Assembly: GCA_963837155.1 (NCBI GenBank)
Contig: CAWIMB010000002.1
Span: forward strand, 2,294,001 to 2,358,000
DNA from: DASQHW01 sp963837155
Lineage (GTDB): Bacteria; Actinomycetota; Acidimicrobiia; IMCC26256; PALSA-610
Length of the DNA stretch: 64,000 bases
Direction: 5' to 3'
The translations under genes were made by a program, and so were the position numbers. The notes under the pieces were generated by a model, which had not been told where the DNA came from, did no database searches, and saw only the letters and a list, made by a program, of their open reading frames with translations. This document shows positions 16,843-26,765 of this stretch, in pieces (within the stretch, counting starts at the first letter, position 1; each line of letters opens with the position of its first letter).

Positions 16843-17809
16843 GATAGTTCGCACGCTCATACATGTCGGGATCCGGAACCGCGCGCTGCGCCAGACTGCC
16901 GCGCGCCTGCTGCACGGACTCGTATTCGTTCTCATCGAGCCAGCGCGCCAGACCGTCGCGCAGCACACCGACGTGCTCGGCGCCGAACCGCAACACTGCC
17001 GACGTCGTCATCACGACGTCGGCGCCGGCGAGAATCGCCTTCACGGCGTCGTGCTCGGTGTGCACGCCGCCCGAGCACGCGAACTGGGCCGCCACGCGGC
17101 CCGTGAGTAACGCGATCCAGCGTAACGGGAGGCGAAGATCGGCCGACGTCGAAAGGTCGAGTGTCGGCGTCACCTCGAGCTCGTCGAGATCAAGATCGGG
17201 CTGGTAGAAGCGGTTGAAGCACACGATCGCGTCGGCGCCCGCGTCGGCAAGCCGCATTGCGAAGTGACCGAACGCCGTGTAGTACGGACCGACTTTCACT
17301 GCGAGCGGGACGGAGACCGCGTCGCGAACGGCACACACGGTCGCGACGACGCGATCCTCGACGTCGGCCGCGGTGTCCTCAACGTCCGCCGCGACCGTGT
17401 AGACATTCAGCTCGATGGCGTCCGCGCCGGCATCTTCGAGCAGGCGTGGATAGTTGACCCATCCCCGCGGCGAGGTGCCGTTGACGCTCGCGATCACGGG
17501 GATGCGCAACGCGGTCTTCGCGTCGCGAACGAGCTGGACATGGCGGTCGGGCCCCGTGATCGCCGCCGACGGCTCCGGGAGATACGACTCCGATTCGCCA
17601 CTTACGCCCACGCCGGTGGACAACAGCGCATTCACGCGGCGCGATTCGTTGACGATGTCCTCCTCGAAGAGTGACGGCAGCACGACGGCACCGGCGCCGG
17701 CATCTTGGAGCCGCCGGAGGGTGTCGAGCTGTCCGGTGAGGGGTCCCGCGGACGCAACGATCGGCGCGTCCAGCTCGAGCCCGAGGTACTGCGTTCGGAG
17801 ATCGGCCAT
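16772..17809 (-). CDS. dihydroorotate-dehydrogenase-like flavoprotein
   Basis: 345 residues of the class 1 DHOD/PreA TIM-barrel family. LRTQYLGLELDAPIVASAGP opens the barrel and IPVIASVNGTSPRGWVNYPR gives the substrate-side NGTS. GADAIELNVYT and VKVGPYYTAFGHFAMRLADA carry the FMN-binding Asn and Lys, and the late FACSGGVHTEHDAVKAILAG is the phosphate-binding loop. The family member next to nifJ is annotated in many bacteria only as DHOD-like; it may accept electrons from reduced ferredoxin. Its ATG overlaps the true NifJ stop (TGATG), so the two are co-translated. It is unlikely to be the pyrimidine enzyme because no pyr genes are near. Confidence 0.85.
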   Translation of the reverse strand: MADLRTQYLGLELDAPIVASAGPLTGQLDTLRRLQDAGAGAVVLPSLFEEDIVNESRRVNALLSTGVGVSGESESYLPEPSAAITGPDRHVQLVRDAKTALRIPVIASVNGTSPRGWVNYPRLLEDAGADAIELNVYTVAADVEDTAADVEDRVVATVCAVRDAVSVPLAVKVGPYYTAFGHFAMRLADAGADAIVCFNRFYQPDLDLDELEVTPTLDLSTSADLRLPLRWIALLTGRVAAQFACSGGVHTEHDAVKAILAGADVVMTTSAVLRFGAEHVGVLRDGLARWLDENEYESVQQARGSLAQRAVPDPDMYERANYLTVMQEGMRRWLASPNALPEARS

Positions 17810-20800
17810 CAGTCGTGCTCCTCGGTGTGACGCGAGGTCATCCGCTCGATTCCCGCGAGCTGCTCGTAGTAGCGCCAGCGCTCATTGACGTCGGCCTGGG
17901 CGAGTGTCAGCAGCTCGGTCGCACGTTCGGGGTGTGTGCCGCGAGCACCGCGAAGCGAGCTTCTTGGCTGGTGAAGTCTGCAAGCGGTATCGAAGGCGGG
18001 CGGGCGTCGAGCTGGAACGGGTGGGCGTGCTCGTCGGGCGACGGCCGGTATCGGTACAGCGGCCAGTATCCGGAACGCACCGCGTCACGCTGGTGCGACA
18101 TCGACGTCGTCATGTCGATGCCGTGCGCGATGCAGGTGGAATACGCGATGATCAGCGACACGCCGGGCCACGCCTCAGCCTCGCTGAATGCTTTCACAGC
18201 CTGCACGTCGTTGGCACCGATCGCGATCTGGGCGACGTAGACGTCACCGTAGCGGCGCGCCTCGGCGCCGATGTCCTTCTTCGCCGTGCTCTTGCCGCTC
18301 GTCGCGAACTTCGCAGTCGCGCCGCGCGGTGTGGCCTTCGATGCCTGTCCCCCGGTGTTCGAGTAGACCTCGGTGTCGAGCACCAGCACGTTGACGTCTC
18401 GGCCGGAGCCGAGCACGTGGTCGAGACCGCCGGCGCCGATGTCATAGGCCCAACCGTCGCCGCCGACGATCCACACGCTCCTGCGCACGAGGGCACCGGT
18501 GATCGGCGCCAACAGACGCGCCCGTGGGTCGTCGATGTCGTGCAACGCGGCGTCGAGCACTGCAACGCGGGCCCGCTGCGCCTCGAGCACGCCGTCGTCA
18601 GCCGTCCCACGGGGATCGACCGCAAGAATGCGGGCCGCGAGATCGTCGGGCAGTGCGGGCGCCAGCTCATGGAGCAGGCGGCACGCCTCGTCGATCTGCC
18701 GGTCGAGCGCGAGGCGTATCCCCAGGCCGAACTCGGCGTTGTCTTCGAACAGTGAGTTCGACCACGCCGGACCGCGGCCGTGCGCGTCGACGGACCATGG
18801 AGTCGTGGGGAGGTTTCCACCGTAGATCGACGAGCATCCGGTGGCGTTCGCGACGATCAGGTGGTCGCCGACCAGCTGCGTCAACAGCTTGAGATACGGC
18901 GTCTCGCCGCATCCCGCGCACACGCCGGAGAACTCGAACAGTGGTTCGCGCGTCTGCGAGCCCTTCGTCGTCGCGGCATCCAGTGTGTCGGCCGACACCG
19001 GCGTCACGTCGAGGAACGTCTGCCAGCGGATGCGCTCGCGATCGACGATCGGTGCGATGGGGGCCATGTCGAGCGCCTTGTGCTTTACCTCGGACTTCGA
19101 CTTGGCGGGGCACACGTCCACGCAGACACCGCAACCGGTGCAATCGTCGGGTGCGACCTGGATCGTCAAGCGGAGTCCCGGGTGTTCTTTGGCGCGGAAG
19201 TCCTTCGCCGGGAGGTCGATGCCATCGAACGCGTCGGGCGTGCACAACTTGAGGCGGATCGCGGCGTGCGGGCAGACGAGCGTGCACCGCGCGCAATCGA
19301 TGCAGAGCGTGGGATCCCACACCGGGATCGCCTCGGCGAGGCTCCGCTTCTCGTGGCGCGCGGTCCCGGTGGGGAACTCCCCGTCGACGGGCAATGCGCT
19401 GACGGGGAGAAGGTCGCCATGCCCTTCGAGCATGCGCGCGGTGACGCGCTGCACGAAGTCGGGCGCGTCTGCGGCGACCGCGAGACGCCGGCCAACCGTC
19501 GCGGTGACCGTCGCGGGCACAACAAGCCGATGAAGGGCGGCGAGCGCATTGTCGAGTGCCGCGATGTTTGCCTCGACAATCGGCGCGCCCCGCCGAGCGT
19601 ACGCAGCCGAGACCGACTCGCGCATCGCGGCGAGAGCATCGTTCAGCGGCATCACATCTGTCAGCGCGAAGAAGCACGCTTGCATGACGGTGTTGATCTG
19701 CCCGGCGAGTCCGGCCTCGCGTGCGACCCGATGCGCATCGATCACGTGGACGTCGAGCCCGAGCGAGATGATCTGCTCCTGGACCTCGCGTGGCAGCCGA
19801 TCCCAGGTCGCGTCCGGCGCGTACGGGCTGTTCACGAGGAAGGTTGCTCCGGGTTCCGCGCCGGCAAGGACGTCGAGGCGATCCAGAAGACCGAACTGGT
19901 GGCATGCGATGAAGTTCGCGTGCTGAATCAGGTACGTCGAGCGTATTGGCGCGTCGGCGACGCGAACATGCGACACGGTCGTGGATCCGGACTTCTTCGA
20001 GTCGTAGACGAAGTATGCCTGCACGTGCAGCCCGGTGTGCGAGCCGACGATCTTGGCGGTGTGCTTGTTGGCGCCGACGGTCCCGTCGGCACCGAGCCCA
20101 TAGAACACCGCACGGAGTCGAGCGTCATCCGTTCCGAAATCGCGGTCGTGAAGCAGGCTCGTGTGCGTGACATCATCGACGATGCCGAGCGTGAAACCGT
20201 GACGCGGCGCGTCGGTGGCGCACTCGTCGAGTGCTGCCTTGACCATCGCCGGGGTGAATTCCTTCGAGCCCAGCCCGTACCGCCCACCAATGACGCGCAC
20301 GGCATGCCGATCCGACTGTGCGAGCGCGGCCACGACGTCGAGGTAGAGCGGATCACCGGGCGCGCCGGGTTCTTTGGTGCGGTCGAGTACCGCGATCGTT
20401 CGAACCGTCGGCGGGAGCGCATCGGCGAGCTCCGCGATCGGGAACGGCCGATAGAGCCGAATCTGCAGGAGCCCCACACGTTCGCCACGTGCGGTGAGCG
20501 CGTCGATCGCCTCGGTTGCTGCACCGGCACCGGAGCCCATCAGGACCACGACCCGTTCGGCGTCGGGCGCGCCGTGATAATCGACGAGCCCATATCCTCG
20601 CCCGGTCGCGTCAGCGAGCCGCGCGAATGCGCGCTCGACGATGCCGGGCACGGCTCGCATATACAGGTTCCCGGCTTCGCGAGCCTGGAAGAACACGTCG
20701 GGATTCTGGGCGCTGCCGCGCAGCATGGGTCGATCGGGATCGAGGGCGCGCAGCCGCTGCTCGGCGAGCCAGGCATCGTCCACGAGGGCGGCGATCACAT

Positions 20801-21360
20801 CCTCGTCGGGGACCTCGACGCGCCGCGATCTCGTGGCTCGTCCGGAACCCGTCGAAGAAGTGCAGGAACGGGACGCGCGACTCCAGCGTCGCAGCGTGGG
20901 CGATCAGCGCGAAGTCGGCAGCCTCTTGCGGCGACGACGCGCACAGCATTGCCCAACCGGTTGGTCGGGCGGCCATCACGTCGCTGTGATCGCCGAAGAT
21001 CGAGAGCGCGTGCGTCGCGAGGGCCCGGGCGGCGACGTGAATGACCGCAGGCGACAGCTCGCCCGCGATCTTGTACATGTTCGGCAGCATCAGGAGGAGG
21101 CCCTGGCTCGCGGTGAACGTCGTTGCGAGCGCGCCTCGTGTCGTGGCGCCGTGCAGTGCGCCGGCCGCGCCCGCCTCCGACTGCATCTCGATGACCTCGG
21201 GTACCGTGCCCCAGCGGTTCGGAGTCCCGTCCGCAGCAAGCGCATCGGAAAGCTCGCCCATCGGTGACGCGGGCGTGATCGGGTACAGCGCGATCACCTC
21301 GGACAGCGCGTACGCAACCCGCGCCGCCGCCTCGTTGCCGTCGACGGTTTCGTACGCCAT
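17809..21360 (-). CDS. nifJ: pyruvate:ferredoxin (flavodoxin) oxidoreductase, two frame breaks
   Basis: A single-chain PFOR of about 1183 residues after repair. Domain I has ALSEVIALYPITPASPMGEL and domain II PFLHFFDGFRTSHEIA. Two ferredoxin clusters follow (CIDCARCTLVCP and CTGCGVCVDVCP). The thiamine-diphosphate domain starts with FEFSGVCAGCGETPYLKLLT and contains GDGWAYDIGAGGLDHV. It decarboxylates pyruvate to acetyl-CoA and passes electrons to ferredoxin or flavodoxin in the cytosol. One extra base near 20818 splits the N-terminal 190 residues from the rest, and one missing base near 17925 hides the true end HTPERATELLTLAQADVNER..., which reaches 17809. A strong DosR-box-like site lies 36 bases before the start. 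Confidence 0.93.
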
Positions 21361-21395
21361 CCCCTGAGGCTCGTCGCGACGAGGCGTCTGCGATA

Positions 21396-21409
21396 GGGAC
21401 CTCTGGCCC
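21396..21409. promoter_or_regulatory. DosR-box-like palindrome between nifJ and the UbiB gene
   Basis: GGGACC-TC-TGGCCC, followed by CAA as in the DosR consensus flank, matches 10 of 14 core positions strictly and more if the purine/pyrimidine alternatives common to the other sites here are allowed. It sits 36 bases from the nifJ start and 29 from the UbiB start, in a 77-base divergent gap, where one site could control both. Confidence 0.45.
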
Positions 21410-21437
21410 CAAATGGCTGGGGCGTAGCGTCACGTGC

Positions 21438-22731
21438 ATGCGTGCCGAGACCCGTCGTGCGACCGCGGTTGCGGCCGTTTTCGTGCGGCATGGCCTCGGT
21501 GCACTCGTGGACCTCCTCGACATGCGCGTCCTGCTCCCCGGCATCCACGAACCCCCTCCCGGCGTGGCACCCGCCGGACCGGTGCGTCTCAGACGGGCCC
21601 TCGAAGAGCTCGGGACGACGTTCATGAAGCTCGGTCAGGTGCTCTCGACCCGTCCCGACCTCGTGCCGCCTGCATTCGAGGCCGAACTCGCACTCCTGCA
21701 GGACGCCGCCCCGACGGTGCCATTCGCCGAGATCGCAGCGACGGTAGAAGCCGCGCTCGGCACACCGCTACGGGCCGCGTTCGCCGCGATTCGACACGGT
21801 GCCGATCGCAGCCGCCTCGATCGGTCAGGTGCACCGGGCGACGTTGCCGGACGGGAGCGACGTCGTCGTGAAGGTGCGTCGCCCGGGCGTGATCGATCGG
21901 GTACGACTCGACCTTGATTTGCTCGCTCGCGTCGCCGAAGTCGCCGGCCGTCACCCCGCGCTCGCCCGCAGCTATGACCCCGTCGGGCTCGCCCGCGAAT
22001 TCTCCGAGACCCTGCGCGCCGAGCTCGACTACGTGCGGGAAGGGCACAATGCCGAGCTGGTCGCAGCCGGATTCGCGCGCGACGAGCACGTCCACATCCC
22101 AAGAGTGTTCTGGGACCACACGCGAGAAGATGTCATCACCGAAGAACGCATACGCGGCATCAAGGTGGACGACGTGCACACACTCGAAGCCGCCGGACTC
22201 GATCGCGTCGCCATCGCGCGGATCTTTGCCGACGCGTACCTCTCGATGGTCTTCGTGCGCGGCTTCTTCCATGCCGACCCGCACCCCGGCAACGTCTTCG
22301 TCGAGACCGCCGAACGGATCGGCTTCGTCGATTTCGGGATGGTCGGGTCGGTCGCGCCGCACACGAGCCGAGGCCTGGGAACAATCCTCCTCGCGGTCGT
22401 CGCGACCGACCCGGGACGCATGGCGACGGGACTGCTGCGATTGGGCATCGCCTGCGAGGACATCGACCGGCTCGGGCTCGAGCGCGACCTTGCGAGGATG
22501 CTCGCCCGCTTTACCGCCGTTCCGCTCGAGCAACTTCGGCTCGGGCCGTTGCTCACCGACCTCATGGGAATCGTGCGCGCGCACCACCTGCGCCTCCCGA
22601 CCGATCTCGCGCTGTTGTTGAAGACCGTGATCATGTGTGAAGGCGTCGCCGCGCAACTCGACCCGACCTTCGAGCTCGTCCCGCTCCTCGTTCCCTACGC
22701 GGCGCGTCTCACGACCGAGGACGTCGCCTGA
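21438..22731 (+). CDS. ABC1/UbiB (AarF) family atypical kinase, frame broken
   Basis: About 430 residues after removal of one extra base near 21791. FMKLGQVLSTRPDLVPPAFE is the KxGQ motif that marks the family. After the break, PIAAASIGQVHRATLPDG gives the alanine-rich nucleotide loop, VVVKVRRPG the lysine, RAELDYVREGHNAE the ExD element, and FFHADPHPGNVFV plus IGFVDFGMVG the catalytic and metal-binding segments. UbiB proteins are ATPases linked to isoprenoid quinone synthesis or lipid handling at the membrane. No C-terminal membrane helices are evident. It diverges from nifJ across the regulatory site. Confidence 0.88.
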
Positions 22732-22744
22732 CGTGAGGTCGCTG

Positions 22745-24020
22745 TCAAGGGAGGTAACCGAGCTGCCGGGCTTCGGCAGTCGAGCGCGTCGCGGAATTTC
22801 GGATGGGCAATCCCGATGAGGGCTTCCGCTCGATGCGCGATCGATCGGCCCCGGAGTTCCACAACGCCGTATTCGGTCACGACATGGTCGACAGTGTTCT
22901 TCATCGTTGTGACCGGCGCCCCCGGACAGAGTTGCGAGACGATGCGCGACACCGATTCGTCGCGCGTCGCGGAGTGCAGCACAACGAAGCCGATGCCGTG
23001 CTCGCTATACATCGCGCCACGCGCGAAGTCGGTCTGTCCGCCGCTGCCCGAGTAATAGCGACCCGCGATCATCTCGGAGTTGCATTGTCCGAGGAGGTCG
23101 ACCTCGACGGTCGCGTTGATCGAGACGAAGCGGTGTTCGCGACCGATGATGCGGGGATCGTTCACCCAGTCGACCGGGAGGAACTCGACGGCGGCGTTGT
23201 CGTGCAGAAAGTCGTAGAGCCGGCGCGTGCCGAGCGCGAACGTGGCGACCAGTTTCCCGGGTCGGGTGACCTTGCGGGTGCCGGTGAGCGCGCCCGACTC
23301 GAACAGATCCATGATGCCGTCGGAGAGCAATTCCGTGTGCAGGCCGAGGTCACGGTGGCCATGCAGCAACGCGAGGATCGCGTTCGGAATCGCGCCGATC
23401 CCTGCTTGAACAGTCGCGCCGTCCGGCACCCGTTCGGCGACAAGTGCGGCGATCTGCCGATCCTTCTCCGAAGGTGCCAGCGGTTGCACCTCGATGAGCG
23501 GATAGTCGACCTCGGTCCAGCCGGCCACTTGGCTGAGGTGCAGGGAGTTCTCTCCGAAGGTACGCGGCATGTTCGGATTGACTTCGATGAAGAACGGCAC
23601 TTGGCCAATGAATCGCGCGGTGTAGTCGGCGTTCGTTCCGAGCGAGACGTACCCGTGCGGGTCAGGCGGCGACGCGGCCGCGAGGACGAGTGGGTGTGTC
23701 GCCTCGCGTCGAAGCATGAGCGGCATCTCGCTGAAATGGGCCGGCACAAGGTCGCACTCCCCTTTGGCGAACGCGGGACGGGTCACGTGCGACAAGAAGT
23801 ACGACATGTGATGCAGATGGTCGCCGTAGGCGTCGTGGAGGTACGGGTGGTCGTAGAGCGCGTGCATCTGATGCACGCGCACATTCGTGAGCTCGTGCGC
23901 GTGGGCATCGAGCGTGTCGATCAGGACACGCGGCTCGCCGTTCGCGAGCGGGACAATGATGTCGGCACCGTCGGGAACGTGGGCGAGTACGGCCTCAGGC
24001 GCAGATGGTGCAGCGGTCAC
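22745..24020 (-). CDS. acetyl-CoA hydrolase/4-hydroxybutyrate CoA-transferase family protein, frame broken near its end
   Basis: About 424 residues after repair. The family is recognised from ADIIVPLANGEPRVLIDTL, HFSEMPLMLRR, GYVSLGTNADYT, the central VQAGIGAIPNAILALL and LHTELLSDGIMDLFESGAL segments, and the GGQTDFARGAMYSEHGIGFV loop. These enzymes move CoA between acetate and short acyl groups or hydrolyse acyl-CoA. After HPKFRDALD one extra base near 22776 shifts the frame; the other frame ends AEARQLGYLP with a stop at 22745, the classic family C-terminus. It lies divergent from the PNPOx-like gene with a DosR-box-like site between. Confidence 0.88.
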
Positions 24021-24063
24021 AGCGATAAGTACATTCTGTCAGTCGCGATGCCCGGCGACACTG

Positions 24064-24077
24064 GGGACCTGTGGCCC
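24064..24077. promoter_or_regulatory. DosR-box-like palindrome before the PNPOx-like gene
   Basis: GGGACC-TG-TGGCCC matches 10 of 14 core positions of the DosR box with the correct two-base centre. It ends 35 bases before the ATG at 24113 and is 44 bases from the divergent CoA-transferase start at 24020, so it may act on both. Confidence 0.45.
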
Positions 24078-24112
24078 TGTCGGCGCGCCCGCGCGCTGCG
24101 TACGGTCATGCC

Positions 24113-24517
24113 ATGAGTAGCTACGGGCTTGCCATCCTGGGACGCGAGGAGTGCGAGCAACTGTTGCGGACGCAGCGCGTAGGACGCGTGGCTGTCTGCA
24201 CGGATCGGCCCGCCGTACTGCCCGTCGTCTACACCGTCATGGACGGCGACATCGTCTTCCGGACCGCACCCGGCGAAAAACTCATCGCCGCCGTGCTGCA
24301 TCGAACCGTTGCCTTCGAAGTTGACGCCTTCGACACTGATGGCCACACCGGTTGGAGCGTGAACGTTGTCGGCCCCGCCGAGGAAATCGTGCATCCGGAT
24401 GACCTCCGGCGCGCCCACGACCTCGACCTCCCCGCGTGGGCCGGCGAGGTGCGCGACCGCTTCGTTCGCATCCGCACCGCGGACATCACCGGCCGGCGCA
24501 TCGAGGCCGCGCCCTGA
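24113..24517 (+). CDS. pyridoxamine-5'-phosphate-oxidase-like flavin-binding protein
   Basis: 134 residues of the Pyridox_ox_2 split-barrel family. LGREECEQLLRTQRVGRVAV is the N-terminal helix and first strand, RPAVLPVVYTVMDGDIVFRT forms the next strands, and APGEKLIAAVLHRTVAFEVD is the FMN phosphate region. Members bind FMN, F420 or heme and many are induced under hypoxia; Rv3129 and Rv0080 of the DosR regulon are of this type. Start chosen at MSSYGLAIL, since upstream residues in the frame are not conserved-like. The gene converges with the trehalose-synthase gene with only six bases between. Confidence 0.8.
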   Translation: MSSYGLAILGREECEQLLRTQRVGRVAVCTDRPAVLPVVYTVMDGDIVFRTAPGEKLIAAVLHRTVAFEVDAFDTDGHTGWSVNVVGPAEEIVHPDDLRRAHDLDLPAWAGEVRDRFVRIRTADITGRRIEAAP

Positions 24518-24523
24518 CCGAGG

Positions 24524-25951
24524 TCAGCTGCCGACGAAGCGCAACAGCAGTTCGCCCCACTGCAACAGATGGCGATCGGCGAGGAAGTGTCCGCGCACCC
24601 GTTCCCGGCCTTGCTCCCCCATGCGGTCGGCTTCGGCGCGATCGGCGAGCAAGCGGACGAGCAGCTGCCCGTACCGCTCGAGATCGCGCGGGTCGTCGAG
24701 CAACCACCCGGTCTCGCCGGAGACGATCTGCTCCGAGATGCCGCCGACGGCGCTGCCGACCACAGGGCGACCCTTCCACATCGCCTCGGCGACCGTGAGT
24801 CCGAAGCCTTCCGCAATGCTCTTCTGCACGACCACGGTCGCGTGACGCTGGAGCGCGTTGACGATCGCGGCGTTTTCATCGGCGTCGGCCATCGGCATGC
24901 AGGCGAGATGGATCCGGGCGCGCGCCGCCCGTGGAAGCTTTCCCCACAGGCCACAGCACTCGGCGAGCACTCCGGCCGACTCCGGGTCGTCGGCAACGCC
25001 GATCGTCTCGGGGCCAGCGAGAATCAAGTGCGCGTCGCCCAACTCCGGAAGCTGTGCCGCGAACCCCAGTATCACGCCCGGCATGTCCTTCAGCGCGTCC
25101 CAACGCGACGCCTGCAACACGATCGGCACGCCGGCAGACGGTGCCGGCGCGGTGCCCACGAGGTCAACCGTGCGCCGAACGACGCCCTTGCTGCCGTCGC
25201 GCCGGGTGAACTCGCATTCCGGTTCGGCTCCGTCGTGCGTGAGCAATCCAGCCTGTCGCAGCGTTCGCAGCACGTCCTCGGGTCCGATCGGCTCGTTCTT
25301 GGCCGAGAACGGGTCGATCGACGGCGCGATCACTGCGAGCCAATCTCGCTGAACCCATTCGGGCACGAACACCGCACATGAGAAGACGAAGGCGTCGACA
25401 TCCTCGAGGTAGGGCCGCAGAAAACGCCACGCCTCGTCGGAATGCTCATTGGGCACGTCCACTCCGACGTGACACCGCCAGACGACCCGCGCGCCGCGCC
25501 TGCGGGCCGCGCGGACCAGTCCCGCGGTCTGGGGGTCGTGCAGCACAACGAGATCGCCGGGTTGCACAAGCGCGCAGAGATCCTCAGCGTTGTGCGCGAT
25601 GACCTGGTCGTAGTCTCGACGTTCGGCCGCCCCGAGCGGCCCACCGTCGCCGACGGTACCGTACAACCGGTTGTGAACCCGCTTCGTGATCTCGAAGAAG
25701 CGAGGGTTGCCGTTGATCACCACCCAGCGCGTGTCGATGCCGGCACCGCGGCCATAGGCGAGCAGTGTTTGCAGGAGCTCGGCGACGCCACCGCCCGTCG
25801 CCGTCGAGTTGACGTTCCAGACGGTGCGGCCCTCGAGCAGTGCCCGCGCTTCCGCAGCCATCCCTACGAACGTCGCGGTGCGATCGACCCCGATCAGTGG
25901 CCCGAGCCGCTCGGGCGCGAGACCCTGCACACGGACTTGCTCGAGCGCCAT
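24524..25951 (-). CDS. TreT-like trehalose synthase, family 4 glycosyltransferase
   Basis: 475 residues with two Rossmann domains of the GT-B fold. GRTVWNVNSTATGGGVAELL is the N-terminal donor-domain glycine loop typical of the trehalose glycosyltransferring synthases; RWVVINGNPRFFEITKRVHN and VVLHDPQTAGLVRAARRRGA follow. In the C-terminal domain VQKSIAEGFGLTVAEAMWKG has the conserved E-x7-E nucleotide-binding motif. The likely reaction joins NDP-glucose to glucose to give trehalose, a stress protectant. ATG 25951 is used; a TTG at 25960 also opens the frame. The GH65 phosphorylase at 37357-39897 could degrade the product. Confidence 0.85.
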   Translation of the reverse strand: MALEQVRVQGLAPERLGPLIGVDRTATFVGMAAEARALLEGRTVWNVNSTATGGGVAELLQTLLAYGRGAGIDTRWVVINGNPRFFEITKRVHNRLYGTVGDGGPLGAAERRDYDQVIAHNAEDLCALVQPGDLVVLHDPQTAGLVRAARRRGARVVWRCHVGVDVPNEHSDEAWRFLRPYLEDVDAFVFSCAVFVPEWVQRDWLAVIAPSIDPFSAKNEPIGPEDVLRTLRQAGLLTHDGAEPECEFTRRDGSKGVVRRTVDLVGTAPAPSAGVPIVLQASRWDALKDMPGVILGFAAQLPELGDAHLILAGPETIGVADDPESAGVLAECCGLWGKLPRAARARIHLACMPMADADENAAIVNALQRHATVVVQKSIAEGFGLTVAEAMWKGRPVVGSAVGGISEQIVSGETGWLLDDPRDLERYGQLLVRLLADRAEADRMGEQGRERVRGHFLADRHLLQWGELLLRFVGS

Positions 25952-26028
25952 ACGATGCAACGCTAGCGGCTCACCCGGTATGCACGTCGCGGTTCGTCCG
26001 TGACCCCATCGAGAAACAAGGAGCGGCG

Positions 26029-26235
26029 ATGCTCATCATCAAGACCGTGAGCGGCGGAGAGTTCCGGATCCCGCTCGACGACATCGAGAGCATCACCGAG
26101 ATCGAACCGGTCTCCGGAACCGAGCGCGAACCACCCCCGCACCCATATCTGCACCGCGAGGGCGTCAATCGGTGTGCGGCCTGCTGGCGACCGCGCACGC
26201 ATCAGTCTCACACCGACCAAGCGGTACGCACCTGA
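26029..26235 (+). CDS. 68-residue hypothetical protein
   Basis: Starts at an ATG with AAGGAGCGG upstream. MLIIKTVSGGEFRIPLDDIE is a beta-hairpin-like start, followed by ESITEIEPVSGTEREP and a tail with RCAACWRPRT. The first 35 residues look like a small folded beta domain, and CAAC could hold a metal only together with other ligands. I do not recognise a family. It is divergent from the trehalose-synthase gene and lies just before the CBS gene and its regulatory site. Confidence 0.5.
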   Translation: MLIIKTVSGGEFRIPLDDIESITEIEPVSGTEREPPPHPYLHREGVNRCAACWRPRTHQSHTDQAVRT

Positions 26236-26255
26236 GCCGTCGGCCATGTGTCGAG

Positions 26256-26269
26256 GGGACCAATGTCCC
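26256..26269. promoter_or_regulatory. DosR-box-like palindrome before the CBS gene (best match)
   Basis: GGGACC-AA-TGTCCC matches 12 of 14 core positions of GGGACT-WW-AGTCCC and is nearly self-complementary. It ends 56 bases before the ATG of the CBS protein and overlaps no gene. Confidence 0.55.
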
Positions 26270-26325
26270 TTCCAATCGGAACGCCGGTGGAACACGCTGA
26301 ACGTGGCTTCACAGGGAGGTATCCG

Positions 26326-26748
26326 ATGGACCTCGACGGCAGAATGCGTGTGCAGGGGCTCGTTGCCCGACCGGTCGTGTACGTACACCCGAACGACAAG
26401 CTTCGGGCGCTCGCGACAACGCTGGTGGAGGAATCCATCGGGGCCGCGCTCGTGCGCGGGCCGCACGGTGCGATTGGGTTGGTCTCAGAACGCGATATCG
26501 CGCGGGCGCTCGCCGACGGCGCCGACCCCGATCGCGTCACGGTCGAGCAGATCATGAACGATGAGCTCGTCACGGTGGCGCCGAACGACGACCTCCTCGA
26601 CGCCGTGCACCGGATGCACGACGCCGAGGTGCGACACCTTCCGGTGATGGACGGCGGTGTGGTCTCGGGCATCATCAGCGCGCGCGATGCGCTCGAGGCG
26701 CTCGCCGAAGAGCGCGAAGAGCGCGAAGAGCGCCTGGGTCAGGTCTGA
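26326..26748 (+). CDS. tandem CBS-domain protein, Hrp1-like
   Basis: 140 residues. Two CBS motifs: VQGLVARPVVYVHPNDKLRA to IGLVSERDIARALADGADPD, and VEQIMNDELVTVAPNDDLLD to VSGIISARDALEALAEER. A free two-CBS protein usually binds adenine nucleotides; Rv2626c (Hrp1) of the DosR regulon has this form. AGGGAGGT five bases before ATG 26326 decides the start over the longer frame. The C-terminus is built from a 9-base tandem repeat coding EER three times. The gene overlaps the convergent kinase gene by 10 bases. Confidence 0.85.
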   Translation: MDLDGRMRVQGLVARPVVYVHPNDKLRALATTLVEESIGAALVRGPHGAIGLVSERDIARALADGADPDRVTVEQIMNDELVTVAPNDDLLDAVHRMHDAEVRHLPVMDGGVVSGIISARDALEALAEEREEREERLGQV

Positions 26749-26765
26749 CCAATCTCGAAGAGCGC
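26707..26765 (+). repeat. GAAGAGCGC tandem repeat
   Basis: Three exact adjacent copies of GAAGAGCGC (26707-26733) encode Glu-Glu-Arg triplets at the end of the CBS protein. A fourth exact copy is at 26757-26765, after its stop, inside the 3' end of the convergent kinase gene. This looks like recent slippage that extended the coding tail. Confidence 0.8.

Noticed and set aside
17907..17930. A shorter NifJ with C-terminus HTPNVRPSC
   Set aside because: The next frame continues the family sequence to an exact overlap with the downstream start codon; the short end is a frame error.
18780..21044. A 754-residue plus-strand frame
   Set aside because: Antisense shadow of nifJ, whose iron-sulfur and thiamine motifs are on the minus strand.
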